Shown here: in pieces, positions 20,505 through 29,237 of the stretch
How positions within the stretch are numbered: position 1 is the first letter of the stretch
Layout of the letters: each line of letters starts with the position of its first letter
Source: Terriglobia bacterium
GTDB lineage: Bacteria > Acidobacteriota > Terriglobia > Bryobacterales > Bryobacteraceae
NCBI GenBank assembly: GCA_021324615.1
Contig: JAJPIT010000065.1
Coordinates: 1 to 39,319 of the forward strand
Length of the DNA: 39,319 nucleotides
Direction of reading: 5' to 3'
The notes under the pieces: generated by a model
What the model was told of the DNA's origin: nothing
Database searches by the model: none
The model's input: the letters and a program-made list of their open reading frames with translations, nothing else
Made by a program: the position numbers and the translations under genes

Positions 20505-20906
20505 TTAAGCGGTTTGCTTCACTGAGCTGCGGATGAATTCCACAATTTCTTCGAGCGACGCGCCGGGCTGAAAGACCGCCGCCACGCCGATCCGCTTTAA
20601 TTGTTCGGCATCCTCATCCGGAACGATGCCGCCGACGACGACCAGCACGTCGTCCATCTTTTTTTCCTTGAGCAGTTCCATCACTCTGGGGACAATGGCG
20701 TTGTGCGCGCCGGAAAGGATCGACAATCCGATCACCTGCACGTCCTCCTGGAGCGCCGCGTTTACGATCATCTCCGGAGTCTGCCGGAGGCCGGTGTAGA
20801 TGACCTCCATTCCCGCGTCCCGCAGCGCGCGAGCGATCACTTTCGCGCCGCGATCGTGTCCGTCGAGCCCGGGTTTTGCCACCAGCACCCGGATTTTCTG
20901 ATCCAT
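20505..20906 (-). CDS. Cobalamin-binding subunit of methylmalonyl-CoA mutase type
   Basis: 133 residues forming a stand-alone B12-binding domain. The base-off/His-on signature DxHxxG is present as GLDGHDRG (D15, H17, G20), followed by GLSILSGAH and [12 protein letters not shown], all typical of the mutase C-terminal domain. Stand-alone forms pair with a separate large catalytic subunit to interconvert methylmalonyl-CoA and succinyl-CoA. No large subunit, epimerase or MeaB chaperone is in the window. Distinguishing methylmalonyl- from ethylmalonyl- or isobutyryl-CoA mutase subunits is not possible by eye. The 119 bases upstream to the AddA stop show no gene. Together with NrdJ it indicates a B12-dependent lifestyle. 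Confidence 0.9.
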   Translation of the reverse strand: MDQKIRVLVAKPGLDGHDRGAKVIARALRDAGMEVIYTGLRQTPEMIVNAALQEDVQVIGLSILSGAHNAIVPRVMELLKEKKMDDVLVVVGGIVPDEDAEQLKRIGVAAVFQPGASLEEIVEFIRSSVKQTA

Positions 20907-21025
20907 ATTTTAAGAAGAGCCGTTTCGCCGCCTTGACCCAAGCCTGGTGGAACGACTTTTCTTCAGTATAGCGCCAATCTCGGCGCTCCCGTGCGGCTGC
21001 CTGGGGCGGACCGGCGCTGGCCGCG

Positions 21026-24000
21026 TCAGATTCCCAGCAACACCGCGCTCGCCCGCATTTGCGTCAGCGCCGCCAACGCGTGCGCGTACCACCGCACCTG
21101 CCGTTCGTACAACGCGCGGCCAGCGGAAAGATCGGCGCCGGTCTTAAAATCGACGACAATCCAGGAATTGTTTTCGACGAACGCGAGATCGATCACGCCA
21201 TCCAGCAGCCGCCCGGAATCGATCTTCAGAATGACCGGATATTCGCGATGAACCCGCGCCGCGGCACGCGCGCGCCCCAGCAGCGGATGCGCCAGCGCCT
21301 CTTTCACCGCTTCACACGCCGCTTCGGTTTCCTCCGCCGTCGCTCCGATGGAACGGGCGGCCGCTTGCGCCAGGCGCTTGATCCAGGCGGAGTCGGCGTC
21401 GAGTGGCACATCCCGCAGCACCGCGTGAACCAGTGTGCCGAAGCGGCGTCCGGCGGGCCGGTTTTCGATCCTTCCCGCAAACTCGATGGCCACCGGAATC
21501 GGATCGCCGGGCGGCTCGGCAGCCGCCTGGCTCGCCACCAGGATCTCAAACCGCGGCCGCGCGGCGCGTTCCAGCGCCAACGCGCGATCCTCGCGCCATC
21601 GCTGATAAGCGGCCAGACTCGCGCCGCCATCCTCCGCCAGCAGTTCTTTTTGCCGTAGTCCGAGCGCCGGATCGACGTTCAACTCCAAAATGCAGGGATC
21701 CCACCAGACCACCTGATGATCGCCGTCCTCGGGCTGGACCAGTCCGGGCCTGACCGAAAACTCCTCGCCGTGTTCGTATTCAAGCGGCCGCTCCACCACG
21801 CTCCTGGTTCCGAAACGCGGGCAGCGCGGATCTTGCGTGGAGCGCCGCCAGTTCGCGCGCGCAGGATAAATCGCTTTATTCAGCGGGCTGAGCCAGTGGT
21901 CAAAATCCGGAGGACCGTCGCCGATGGCGGGAACCACCAGCAAATCCCGGGCGCGTGTGGCCGCCACGTAGGCCACGCGGATTCCTTCGGCGCGCTCGCG
22001 CTCCGCCTCGCACGGCTCGTTATCGAGGAGCTCGCGCGGCGCGCACCGCAGAAGCCGCGTCGCGCACAGCCGCCGCGCGCCATCGACAAACTGATCCGGC
22101 TCGCGCGCGGCGAGGCCCGCCGTCAGATCCGCGAGAATCACCACGGGAAACTCCAGTCCCTTGGCGCCGTGAACGGTCATCAGGCGCACTCCGTCGGAAT
22201 CCTCTTCGAGCACCGGAGCTTCGGCGGCCTCTTCCTTTTCCGCCTGCGCCGCCAGCTCCTCCACGAATCCGCGAAACGAGATCCCGCCGGAAACTTCGAA
22301 CGTACGAGCCAGGTCCGCAACGCGCGCGACGTTGGCCAGGATCTGATTGCCGCCGGGCCGCAGCAGAAAACCGGCGTGCGCGCGCGCCGCTTCGAGCAGC
22401 GCATTCACGGTCGCCGCAAAGGGCCGCGCGTTCCGCTCGCGATGCAGATCCGCCAGGATCGCCAGGGCTTCCAGAACCGGAGTGAAGCCGGCGTCCTCCG
22501 GCCGGTGAAACGGATGGAGGCGATTATGTTTGTGCCGGTAGGCGAGCAGGGTTTCGTCGGCGATCGCAAATAGCGATCCTTTGAGCGCCGCGAACACGCT
22601 CAGCTCATCCTCCGGCCACTCGATGGCGGCCAGCGCCGCCCGCAGCGTTTCCACTTCCTCGCGGTGGTGAAACGACTTCGATCCGGCCAGCAAATGATCG
22701 ATATTGCGGGCCTCCAGCGCGCGCGCATATTCGCGCGTCAGGTCCGTTCCGGATTGCGTGCGCCGGCGGAACAGCACGGCAATATCGCGCGCGCGAAAAT
22801 TCCATCCGCTGTGATTCACCAGCCAATCGATGAAAGCGGCGATCGCATCAGGCAGGGAGCGGTTGATGGCCTCCTTGGCGATGCGCGTTTTATATGGCCG
22901 CGGCACCGGCAGCACGATCACGCTCGGGTGCCCGCCGTCATCCGGACGGTGTTCGCCGAGCGGCGCCCAATCGGCGTGGCCTTGCTCTGCGCCGCCGGTC
23001 ATCTGCGTGGCAAACGCGGCGTTGACGAACCGCTGGATGTTCCGCACCGCGCGAAAACTCCTCGTCAGCCGCACCAGACCCGCGCCGCGCGCGGTGAGCC
23101 CGTCGCGAACTTCCCGGTAAAGCACGATATCGGCGCGCCGGAATTTATAGATCGATTGCTTGGGATCGCCCACCAGAAAAAGCTTTCCCGGCTTCGGCCG
23201 GATGTTCCTCCAGTCGCACTCCGCTGGATCGTCGGCGACCAGCAGAAACAAAATCTCCGCCTGCAGAGGATCGGTGTCCTGAAACTCGTCCACGAAAATA
23301 TGCGTGAACCGGTTTTGCAGGTATTGGCGAACTTCGCTCCTCTCGCGCAGCAGATCGCGCACGCGCGTCAGAAGATCGACGAAATCGAGCTTGCCGGCGC
23401 GGTCCTTCCGGTCCGTGTATTCCTGGACGATGCCGCTCATCTCCTCGCGCAGCGCCGCCGCCAGATCCGCGTCCGCGCGCCGCCGGAACTCCTGAATCCA
23501 GCGCAGAAGCTCGTCGCGGCGCGCCACCAACTCTTCGCGCGAAACGCCGTCGGCGTAAGTTCCCGATCCCTTTTTCAAATCGCGCATGTCGCGGCCGAGC
23601 TTGAGCAGCCTCGCCTCCAATGCGTCGTAATCGCGCGGGCGGGACTGCTCGTTGCGCTCGATCCATTCGCACAGGGCGCGCGCCGGCAGCAGCGATTTAT
23701 AAAGCGCATCCGTATCCCGGCGCGGCCGCGCCGACATCGCGATCAGCTCGCGCAGCATGCGAACCAGCGTGTCGATTTCTTCCTCGCGCGCGAACGGATC
23801 GCGCCGCCACGGCCGCGGATAATCCCGCCAGTCGATCAGCTTTTTTCCGGCCCATTGCAACTGCTCGATCGGCGGCGAATCGTCCCAGGAGTCGCGCCAG
23901 GCCAGCCGCGCAAAGGCGCGCCGCAGAGCCGGCGATTCAATCTTCAGCCGCTGCTCCAGCCAGGCCCGGAACGCACGGTTGTAAATGCGCGCGCTTTCCT

Positions 24001-24388
24001 GCTCATTCAGCTCTTCAAACGACGGATCCACGCCCGCTTCGACCGGACGCTCCCGCAGGATCTGCGCGCAAAAGGAATGGATGGTGCCGATGGCGGCCTC
24101 CTCCAGACGTCCCAGCGCGTCGTCAAGTTCCGGCGCGCGCAGCCGGGCTCTATCCAGTTCCTCGCGCAGCCGCAGTTTCAATTCACCCGCGGCCTTGTGC
24201 GTGAAGGTCACCGCGGCGATGCTGTCGATCCTGGCCCGCCCATGTTCGAGCACGGCGACGATCCGATGCACCAGCTCGGTTGTTTTCCCCGTTCCTGCCG
24301 AAGCCTCGACGATCAGGCTCTCATCGAGCGAAGTGCGGATGCGGTGGCGCGCATCCTCGTCGGCGCCGGATTTTGCCCCCGGAATCAC
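21026..24388 (-). CDS. addA: UvrD/RecB-type helicase-nuclease (AddA-like)
   Basis: 1120 residues. Superfamily 1 helicase motifs in order: Walker A ASAGTGKT (29-36), motif Ia AAVTFTHKAAGEL, DEFQDTDPLQ (Walker B), GDPKQSIYKFRRAD (III), LTRSFR (IV), VRLMTVHGAKGLEFPVV (V) and VAYVAATRARDLLVVP (VI). The C-terminal RecB-type nuclease domain follows: GTLVHAVL, DGVIDLAF, VVDFKTG and YERQVRWYAHAL, so nuclease residues look intact. AddAB resects double-strand breaks for RecA-dependent repair. The start is a GTG that overlaps the stop of the upstream gene (GTGA, 24385-24388), implying coupled, stoichiometric translation. The gene name is assigned from architecture; RecB without RecC/RecD is the alternative. 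Confidence 0.92.
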   Translation of the reverse strand: MIPGAKSGADEDARHRIRTSLDESLIVEASAGTGKTTELVHRIVAVLEHGRARIDSIAAVTFTHKAAGELKLRLREELDRARLRAPELDDALGRLEEAAIGTIHSFCAQILRERPVEAGVDPSFEELNEQESARIYNRAFRAWLEQRLKIESPALRRAFARLAWRDSWDDSPPIEQLQWAGKKLIDWRDYPRPWRRDPFAREEEIDTLVRMLRELIAMSARPRRDTDALYKSLLPARALCEWIERNEQSRPRDYDALEARLLKLGRDMRDLKKGSGTYADGVSREELVARRDELLRWIQEFRRRADADLAAALREEMSGIVQEYTDRKDRAGKLDFVDLLTRVRDLLRERSEVRQYLQNRFTHIFVDEFQDTDPLQAEILFLLVADDPAECDWRNIRPKPGKLFLVGDPKQSIYKFRRADIVLYREVRDGLTARGAGLVRLTRSFRAVRNIQRFVNAAFATQMTGGAEQGHADWAPLGEHRPDDGGHPSVIVLPVPRPYKTRIAKEAINRSLPDAIAAFIDWLVNHSGWNFRARDIAVLFRRRTQSGTDLTREYARALEARNIDHLLAGSKSFHHREEVETLRAALAAIEWPEDELSVFAALKGSLFAIADETLLAYRHKHNRLHPFHRPEDAGFTPVLEALAILADLHRERNARPFAATVNALLEAARAHAGFLLRPGGNQILANVARVADLARTFEVSGGISFRGFVEELAAQAEKEEAAEAPVLEEDSDGVRLMTVHGAKGLEFPVVILADLTAGLAAREPDQFVDGARRLCATRLLRCAPRELLDNEPCEAERERAEGIRVAYVAATRARDLLVVPAIGDGPPDFDHWLSPLNKAIYPARANWRRSTQDPRCPRFGTRSVVERPLEYEHGEEFSVRPGLVQPEDGDHQVVWWDPCILELNVDPALGLRQKELLAEDGGASLAAYQRWREDRALALERAARPRFEILVASQAAAEPPGDPIPVAIEFAGRIENRPAGRRFGTLVHAVLRDVPLDADSAWIKRLAQAAARSIGATAEETEAACEAVKEALAHPLLGRARAAARVHREYPVILKIDSGRLLDGVIDLAFVENNSWIVVDFKTGADLSAGRALYERQVRWYAHALAALTQMRASAVLLGI

Positions 24389-27300
24389 GCCATCCCTCGA
24401 ATCTCAACCAGCGCGTCCAGCCGCTCATCGTGCCGATCCTTATAACGGGCGGCGCGTAACTCCTCATAAGGGCCGCAAACCGGCCGGTAATCGCACGCTT
24501 TACAAGCGTCCTTTTGCGGCGCCGGCGGAAGAAATCCTTCGGCGATCGATGCGTCGATGTTGGCCAGCAGCTTGGTCAAGAACAAACGCGCGCGATGATC
24601 GAGCTTGATTTCGATCGCCTGATAGCCGCCCTGATGTGTCGCATACAGCAACCGCCCGCACTCGACCGTCTGTCCCAGCAGCTTCTCCGCCGCGAGGCCG
24701 TAGAGCAACGGCTGCAAATATTTTCCGCCGCCAACAAGATGCGGCGTGGTCTCGGGAACCTTGCCGGTTTTGTGATCGGTGACGCGAACCTTATTCGTCG
24801 CCGTTTGCCGCTCTACCAAATCAATGGAGCCGCGCAGTCGCACGCCACACTCGGGCAGATCGGCTTCCTCGGGCGTGCTCGCCGCATCGCGATCGGTATC
24901 GCCCGCCAGCCCGAACGCCAGCTCGAAGTGAATCGGCTCCCAACCGGAATCCTGCGTCGAAACATGGCGCAGCCAGCCGCGCAGATCGGTGCGCAGATCG
25001 TCGATTTCGCTGCGCCAGACGCGCTCGATCGCGGGCGCGAGATCCTCGTGATAGCGCATTTCGATCCGATCGAGGACCGCGTCGGCCAGTTCGAGCGCCT
25101 CCGGAAGCCGCGCTGCGCCAACCGGCAGCCATTCTCTCTTTTTCAATTCGCCGAGGAGCGCGAACTGCACCTGATGAAACAGCGCTCCGCGCGTCAAAGG
25201 ATCCATCTGCTCGATCGGCGCGGATTCCGCGCGCGGGCGCAGCCCAAAGATGCCGTGCAGCGCGAATTTATATGGGCAGACCGCGAACTGCTGAAGCGAC
25301 GACGGCGACCAGGGCCGCTCCCGCAGCCGGTGCGCCGCCAGCGCGGCCCGCGCCGCCTGATCCTGCGTAATCAACCCGTCGGCGTTCGTCCACTTCTCCG
25401 ACCACCGCTTCCATCGCGCCCGCAGCGATCGAGCCAGATGAGGATTCACTTCCATCAGATGCCGCGCGCTGCGGGCCTGCCGGAGCGTGACAAGATCATA
25501 TTCCGCATCGTCGATGGCGTCCTCCACGGCGTGCGGAGCAGGCCAGTTCAATCGCGCCGCCGAGCCTTCGCGCGCCTGCTGCTCGAACGATTTCAGCTCC
25601 GGCAGACGCCCGTCGATGGCGCGCGGCAGCTCCAGCGCGTAAAACGACGGCACGCGCGGGCGCCCCTCGGCGACATCCATTCTCGGATAGGACGCGATCA
25701 GCCCCTCGCGCGCCGCCGCGGCGGCGATCCGCAAAAGCGTCCGCTCCTCCTGCACGCGGCCATCGCGCCGCACCAGCGACGGATCGATGGCCCGGCGAAA
25801 TTCATCCAGCAACAGCGGATCTTCCAGCGCGCGCCGCGGAAAAATTCCTTCCGCCAGCCCGGGCAGGAAGACAAACGGAAATTCGCAGCCGCGCGCCTCC
25901 TCAATCGAGCCGACAAACACGCGGCCGTAGGGCCGCCGCGGAGGCTCGCGGCGCAAAAATCGCAGACGCTCGGAAAGCACTTCAGTCACTTCTTCAAGCG
26001 GCGCGGGTCCGATTTCACCCATCGGCTCGAATTCGGCCAGCAGCGCCACCACCGGCTCTGGCCGCCGCAGCGCCAGACGCGCCAGATTCGATAACTTTTC
26101 GATCCACTCCTTCCAGAGCGCGGCCGCCGGCAGAGCGTCCAAAACTCCGATCAGCGGCAGCGCGAAAGATTCAAGCTGCCGGAGCTGCTCCAGTTTCCTC
26201 GCCAGATGCTCGCGCAGCGGATCGTCTTCGCGCTCCAGCGCCTGAATGCGCAACTCCAGTTCGCGGTCCAGCCCGCTCAGGCGCCGCTGCCAGCGGTCCC
26301 GGCCGCCGATCACCGCCGCGTACACCAGCAGCTTCTCCCAGGCCGACGGCGCGCGCGCCACTTTCGATTCATCCGTCTCGGGCCCGGCTTCGATCGCGCC
26401 GTCATCGGCGGGCAGCATCTCGTCGTCGGCGCCGATCCAGCCGGAAAATGGCTCGGCGTCCGCCGCGGGCATCTGTCCGAGGGAAAGATATTCGGCGAAG
26501 CGCGACGCCGAACATTTTTCCAGCGCACAGGCCAGCAGCGCCAGAAACGCGCGCCCCCCCGCGTCCGGCCGCGGCGTACCGCGGCTGAAATATGCCGGGA
26601 TGGAAGCGCGCCGCAGCGCTTCCTCGATCATCGGCTGATAACGCTGCGGATCGCGAAGCAGGATCGCGACCTCGTCCAAGCGCCTCCCGCCGCGCGCCAG
26701 CCGGGCGATGCGGCGGGCGATCTCGACGGCTTCCAATCCCTCGCCCGGGGCGGAGAACACATCCAACGCGCCGCTGCGCGGGCCGGCGGGCGGCGACGAT
26801 TCAAACAAATAAGCGCGCAAATGTTCCAGTTCGGAAGCCGGCGGAGGATCCCCGGCTTCCTCCGCGATCTCACAGCGAATCACGGCCGGCGCGCGCCCGG
26901 CGACCGCATCAAAAAACTCGCGCTCGCTTGCGGACCGGAGCGGCACGTCCAGCCATACCAGCGGAAGCCCCAGCCAGCGGTGCGGTCCGCGCGCGGCCGA
27001 AATCGCCAGATCGAAGATGCGGGCCCGATCGGCCAGCGCGCTGGCCTGCATCTCCCGTTCGTAGCGCGCCAGCAAGATCGCAAGATCCGCGCCCGGCGCC
27101 CCCGACTCCGCAAGCACGGCGTGGACGGTCCGGTTCATGCGCAATTCATCAAGCGTGCGAGCCAGTGCCCGCGCGAACCCCGGCAGCGCGCTTACCGGCG
27201 CAAAGTAGGAGATTTTGCTTTCCTTCAAACAGCCGGCCGCCACCCGCGCCGCCAGCGCTTCGGTCCCCAGCAAGGTCAGCGGCGCGAGCCCGAGCCGGGC

Positions 27301-27519
27301 CATTTCCGGCCGCGCCAGATCCGCCGCAAGCTGGATCATCGTCAGCCTGTGCACGCCCAGCGATCCACGACCGATGGCGCGGTGTGCTAAGTCTTCCCCT
27401 GCCAAATGGGTGGGCGCGATCACTAGCGCTTCAGGGTGCTCGCTCAGGAACTGGGCCGCCGCCTCCAGCAATCGGCCATTGCCGCGCGATTTTACGTTCC
27501 TGATATGGCCGATCGGCAT
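24385..27519 (-). CDS. addB: AddB-like PD-(D/E)XK nuclease with Fe-S cysteines
   Basis: 1044 residues. The N-terminal helicase-like part lacks a recognisable Walker A (the region reads VIAPTHLAGEDLAH), so it is probably an inactive scaffold that may recognise a regulatory DNA sequence. The C-terminal nuclease has IDLVERQ and DHKTGK as the D...DxK motif. Four cysteines in the AddB Fe-S arrangement are visible: one in FAVCPYKFAL and three in CKACDYRPVC. These motifs plus the 4-base overlap with the AddA-like helicase gene identify the partner subunit. The ATG at 27519 has no convincing Shine-Dalgarno. The intergenic 27520-27696 holds a T-rich stretch and a strong hairpin. Confidence 0.88.
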   Translation of the reverse strand: MPIGHIRNVKSRGNGRLLEAAAQFLSEHPEALVIAPTHLAGEDLAHRAIGRGSLGVHRLTMIQLAADLARPEMARLGLAPLTLLGTEALAARVAAGCLKESKISYFAPVSALPGFARALARTLDELRMNRTVHAVLAESGAPGADLAILLARYEREMQASALADRARIFDLAISAARGPHRWLGLPLVWLDVPLRSASEREFFDAVAGRAPAVIRCEIAEEAGDPPPASELEHLRAYLFESSPPAGPRSGALDVFSAPGEGLEAVEIARRIARLARGGRRLDEVAILLRDPQRYQPMIEEALRRASIPAYFSRGTPRPDAGGRAFLALLACALEKCSASRFAEYLSLGQMPAADAEPFSGWIGADDEMLPADDGAIEAGPETDESKVARAPSAWEKLLVYAAVIGGRDRWQRRLSGLDRELELRIQALEREDDPLREHLARKLEQLRQLESFALPLIGVLDALPAAALWKEWIEKLSNLARLALRRPEPVVALLAEFEPMGEIGPAPLEEVTEVLSERLRFLRREPPRRPYGRVFVGSIEEARGCEFPFVFLPGLAEGIFPRRALEDPLLLDEFRRAIDPSLVRRDGRVQEERTLLRIAAAAAREGLIASYPRMDVAEGRPRVPSFYALELPRAIDGRLPELKSFEQQAREGSAARLNWPAPHAVEDAIDDAEYDLVTLRQARSARHLMEVNPHLARSLRARWKRWSEKWTNADGLITQDQAARAALAAHRLRERPWSPSSLQQFAVCPYKFALHGIFGLRPRAESAPIEQMDPLTRGALFHQVQFALLGELKKREWLPVGAARLPEALELADAVLDRIEMRYHEDLAPAIERVWRSEIDDLRTDLRGWLRHVSTQDSGWEPIHFELAFGLAGDTDRDAASTPEEADLPECGVRLRGSIDLVERQTATNKVRVTDHKTGKVPETTPHLVGGGKYLQPLLYGLAAEKLLGQTVECGRLLYATHQGGYQAIEIKLDHRARLFLTKLLANIDASIAEGFLPPAPQKDACKACDYRPVCGPYEELRAARYKDRHDERLDALVEIRGMA

Positions 27520-27645
27520 ACTATTCGTTCAATTTCGGCGGGAACTCCTCAAACATAATGCTGTCATTCAATTTTTTTTGCGGCGGGGCGTAACTTTCGC
27601 GCATGTTTTTGCGTTTGTACAGATAACTAAATCCCCGTTACGACG

Positions 27646-27698
27646 GCGGGCGCTCTCACCCCTTTTCACCCATACGAAAGCGCCCGCTTTTCTTTTTC
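27646..27698 (+). terminator. Strong GC hairpin with a plus-strand U-tract beside the cysK stop
   Basis: Arms GCGGGCGCT (27646-27654) and AGCGCCCGC (27679-27687) form a perfect 9-bp stem around a 24-base loop, followed on the plus strand by TTTTCTTTTTC. In that orientation it looks like an intrinsic terminator, but both flanking genes are on the minus strand. It could end an unannotated plus-strand RNA, block antisense transcription into cysK, or form the 3' hairpin of the cysK mRNA. Confidence 0.5.
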
Positions 27699-28641
27699 AA
27701 ATATCGAACAGAGCCGAAGTCAAATAGCGCTCTCCGGAATCGGGCAGAATGACGACGATGGTTTTTCCGTTCATCTCCCGTTCTTTGGCCAGGCGGACGG
27801 CGGCCGAGACCGCCGCGCCGCAGGAAATGCCGCTCAAAATTCCTTCTTCGCTCGCCAGGCGCCGCGCCATTTCGATGGAGTCCTCATCCCCGGCCAGCTC
27901 CACCCGGTCCACCATCGCCAGATCGAGCGTGGCTGGAATAAACCCGGCGCCGATTCCCTGAATCCCGTGGGGTCCGGGCTGCGGCTTCTCCCCGCGCAGC
28001 GTCTGCGTGATCACCGGACTGCCCATCGGCTCGACGCCCACCGAAAGGATTTTCTTCTTGCGCTCCAGCTTGAAGTAGCGCGAAATTCCGGTGATCGTTC
28101 CGCCGGTGCCGATGCCCGCCACCAGCGCGTCCACATTGCCGCCGGTATCGTTCCAGATCTCGGGTCCGGTGGTTTGAAAGTGAATATCTGGATTGGCCGG
28201 ATTTTGAAACTGCTGAAGCAGGACGTAGCGGTCCGGGTCGCTCCGCACCATCTCCTCGGCGCGCTGGATCGACGCCCCCATTCCCAAAGCGCCGTCGGTC
28301 AGAATCAGTTTGGCTCCCAGGGCCTTTAAGACCTTGCGCCGCTCGATCGACATCGTCTCCGGCATGAGCAGCGTGCAGCCATAGCCGCGCGCCGCGGCGA
28401 CAAAGGCCAGCGCGATGCCGGTGTTGCCGCTGGTCGGCTCGATCAATTCCTTGCCGGGCTTTAAGACGCCGCGCCGCTCCGCGTCCCAGATCATGCTCGC
28501 GCCGATGCGGCACTTCACCGAGTAAGCGGGATTGCGGCCTTCGATTTTCGCCAGCACGGTGGCGCGCGCGCCGTCGGTAACCTTGTTCAGACGAACCAGC
28601 GGCGTGCGTCCGATGCTATAGGAGTTGTCGTCGTAGATCAT
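27697..28641 (-). CDS. cysK: Cysteine synthase (O-acetylserine sulfhydrylase)
   Basis: 314 residues, a fold-type II PLP enzyme. The PLP lysine is K43 in [11 protein letters not shown], the phosphate loop is GTGGTI, the substrate loop is TSGNTG, and the C-terminal signature is [15 protein letters not shown]. It makes cysteine from O-acetylserine and sulfide. The family CysK binds the C-terminal isoleucine of serine acetyltransferase in its active site, and in Firmicutes it also acts as a sensor bound to CymR. The Rrf2-type regulator gene ends 9 bases upstream, so the two are one operon. No Shine-Dalgarno is clear, suggesting coupling to the upstream gene. Confidence 0.95.
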   Translation of the reverse strand: MIYDDNSYSIGRTPLVRLNKVTDGARATVLAKIEGRNPAYSVKCRIGASMIWDAERRGVLKPGKELIEPTSGNTGIALAFVAAARGYGCTLLMPETMSIERRKVLKALGAKLILTDGALGMGASIQRAEEMVRSDPDRYVLLQQFQNPANPDIHFQTTGPEIWNDTGGNVDALVAGIGTGGTITGISRYFKLERKKKILSVGVEPMGSPVITQTLRGEKPQPGPHGIQGIGAGFIPATLDLAMVDRVELAGDEDSIEMARRLASEEGILSGISCGAAVSAAVRLAKEREMNGKTIVVILPDSGERYLTSALFDI

Positions 28642-28650
28642 GGAGGCGGA

Positions 28651-29064
28651 TCAGATTTGCCAGTTGGGAATATAGTTCGTCTGCGACTCCTGCCAGCGCC
28701 GGACCAGCTCCGCGAAGCTGGTGTGATCGACGATGGCCGAAACGGACTCGTCCACGCGCCGCCACAGATCGCTGAAGGCAGCCGCCGGAGCGCGGCGCGG
28801 CCGTTTGCCGTTCTCCACGAACTTCAGAACTTCCCCTACGGTGATGCGATCCGCCGGCCGCGCCAGCCGGTAACCGCCCTCAGCGCCGCGCCTGGACTCG
28901 ACAAAGCCGCCCTGCTTCAAGCTGGCCAGGATCAGCTCCAGAAATTTCTGCGGGATTTTTTGCCGCCGCGCGATGTCGGCGATCTTCACCGGCTCGCCTT
29001 GCGGCTGCGAGGCCAGATCGAAGATGGCTTGCAAGGCATATTCGCCTCTAACCGAGATGTTCAT
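28651..29064 (-). CDS. Rrf2-family transcriptional regulator, CymR-like
   Basis: 137 residues from the ATG at 29064 (MNISVRGEYALQA), with GGGGAG just upstream; the longer frame starting at 29151 adds sequence absent from the family. The winged-helix core is typical: QKIPQKFLELILASLKQGGFVESRRGAEGGYRLARP. It has no cysteine at all, so it cannot carry the Fe-S cluster of IscR/NsrR; this agrees with the cluster-free CymR type. It lies directly before cysK, and its C-terminus is NYIPNWQI, ending in isoleucine. Likely controls cysteine/sulfur metabolism, perhaps with CysK as co-sensor (inference). An 8-bp palindrome TTGCGCAA (29123-29130) upstream is a possible operator. Confidence 0.88.
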   Translation of the reverse strand: MNISVRGEYALQAIFDLASQPQGEPVKIADIARRQKIPQKFLELILASLKQGGFVESRRGAEGGYRLARPADRITVGEVLKFVENGKRPRRAPAAAFSDLWRRVDESVSAIVDHTSFAELVRRWQESQTNYIPNWQI

Positions 29065-29184
29065 CGCCTCCCCTGGCGGATGCGGCGCCTTGAGCCGCAA
29101 GGCCGGGCCCCGCCCGCGAGTGTTGCGCAAGCGGCGGCAAACCCGCCCCACAATGTTTCTTCGGATCTCATCTGCAATAAGAAA

Positions 29185-29212
29185 GGGGCCGGGCGCAAAC
29201 GCGCCCGACCCC
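29185..29212 (-). terminator. Intrinsic terminator of the TonB-dependent receptor gene
   Basis: A 12-bp stem (29185-29196 with 29201-29212, one C-A mismatch) closes an AAAC loop. Reading the minus strand, it is followed by TTTCTTATT. It lies 25 bases after the receptor stop codon and before the Rrf2 gene, so it separates the two units. Confidence 0.85.
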
Positions 29213-29237
29213 TGATTGTACCGCGCGAGCCGCCGTG

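Noticed and set aside
20907-21025. 119-base gap between the AddA-like gene and the B12-binding gene
   Set aside because: Examined for a cobalamin riboswitch or small gene; no B12-box-like sequence, hairpin with U-tract or credible start was seen.
22664-24445. 593-codon plus-strand open frame opposite the AddA-like gene
   Set aside because: Long antisense frames are expected in GC-rich coding DNA; the minus-strand frame carries every helicase motif in order.
27521-27556. 11-codon minus-strand open frame (MFEEFPPKLNE) ending one base before the addB start
   Set aside because: Could be a leader peptide, but it has no Shine-Dalgarno, no regulatory codon run and is short enough to arise by chance.
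29065-29151. N-terminal extension of the Rrf2 frame
   Set aside because: The added residues are Arg/Pro-rich and absent from Rrf2 proteins; the ATG at 29064 has a ribosome-binding site and the canonical start.
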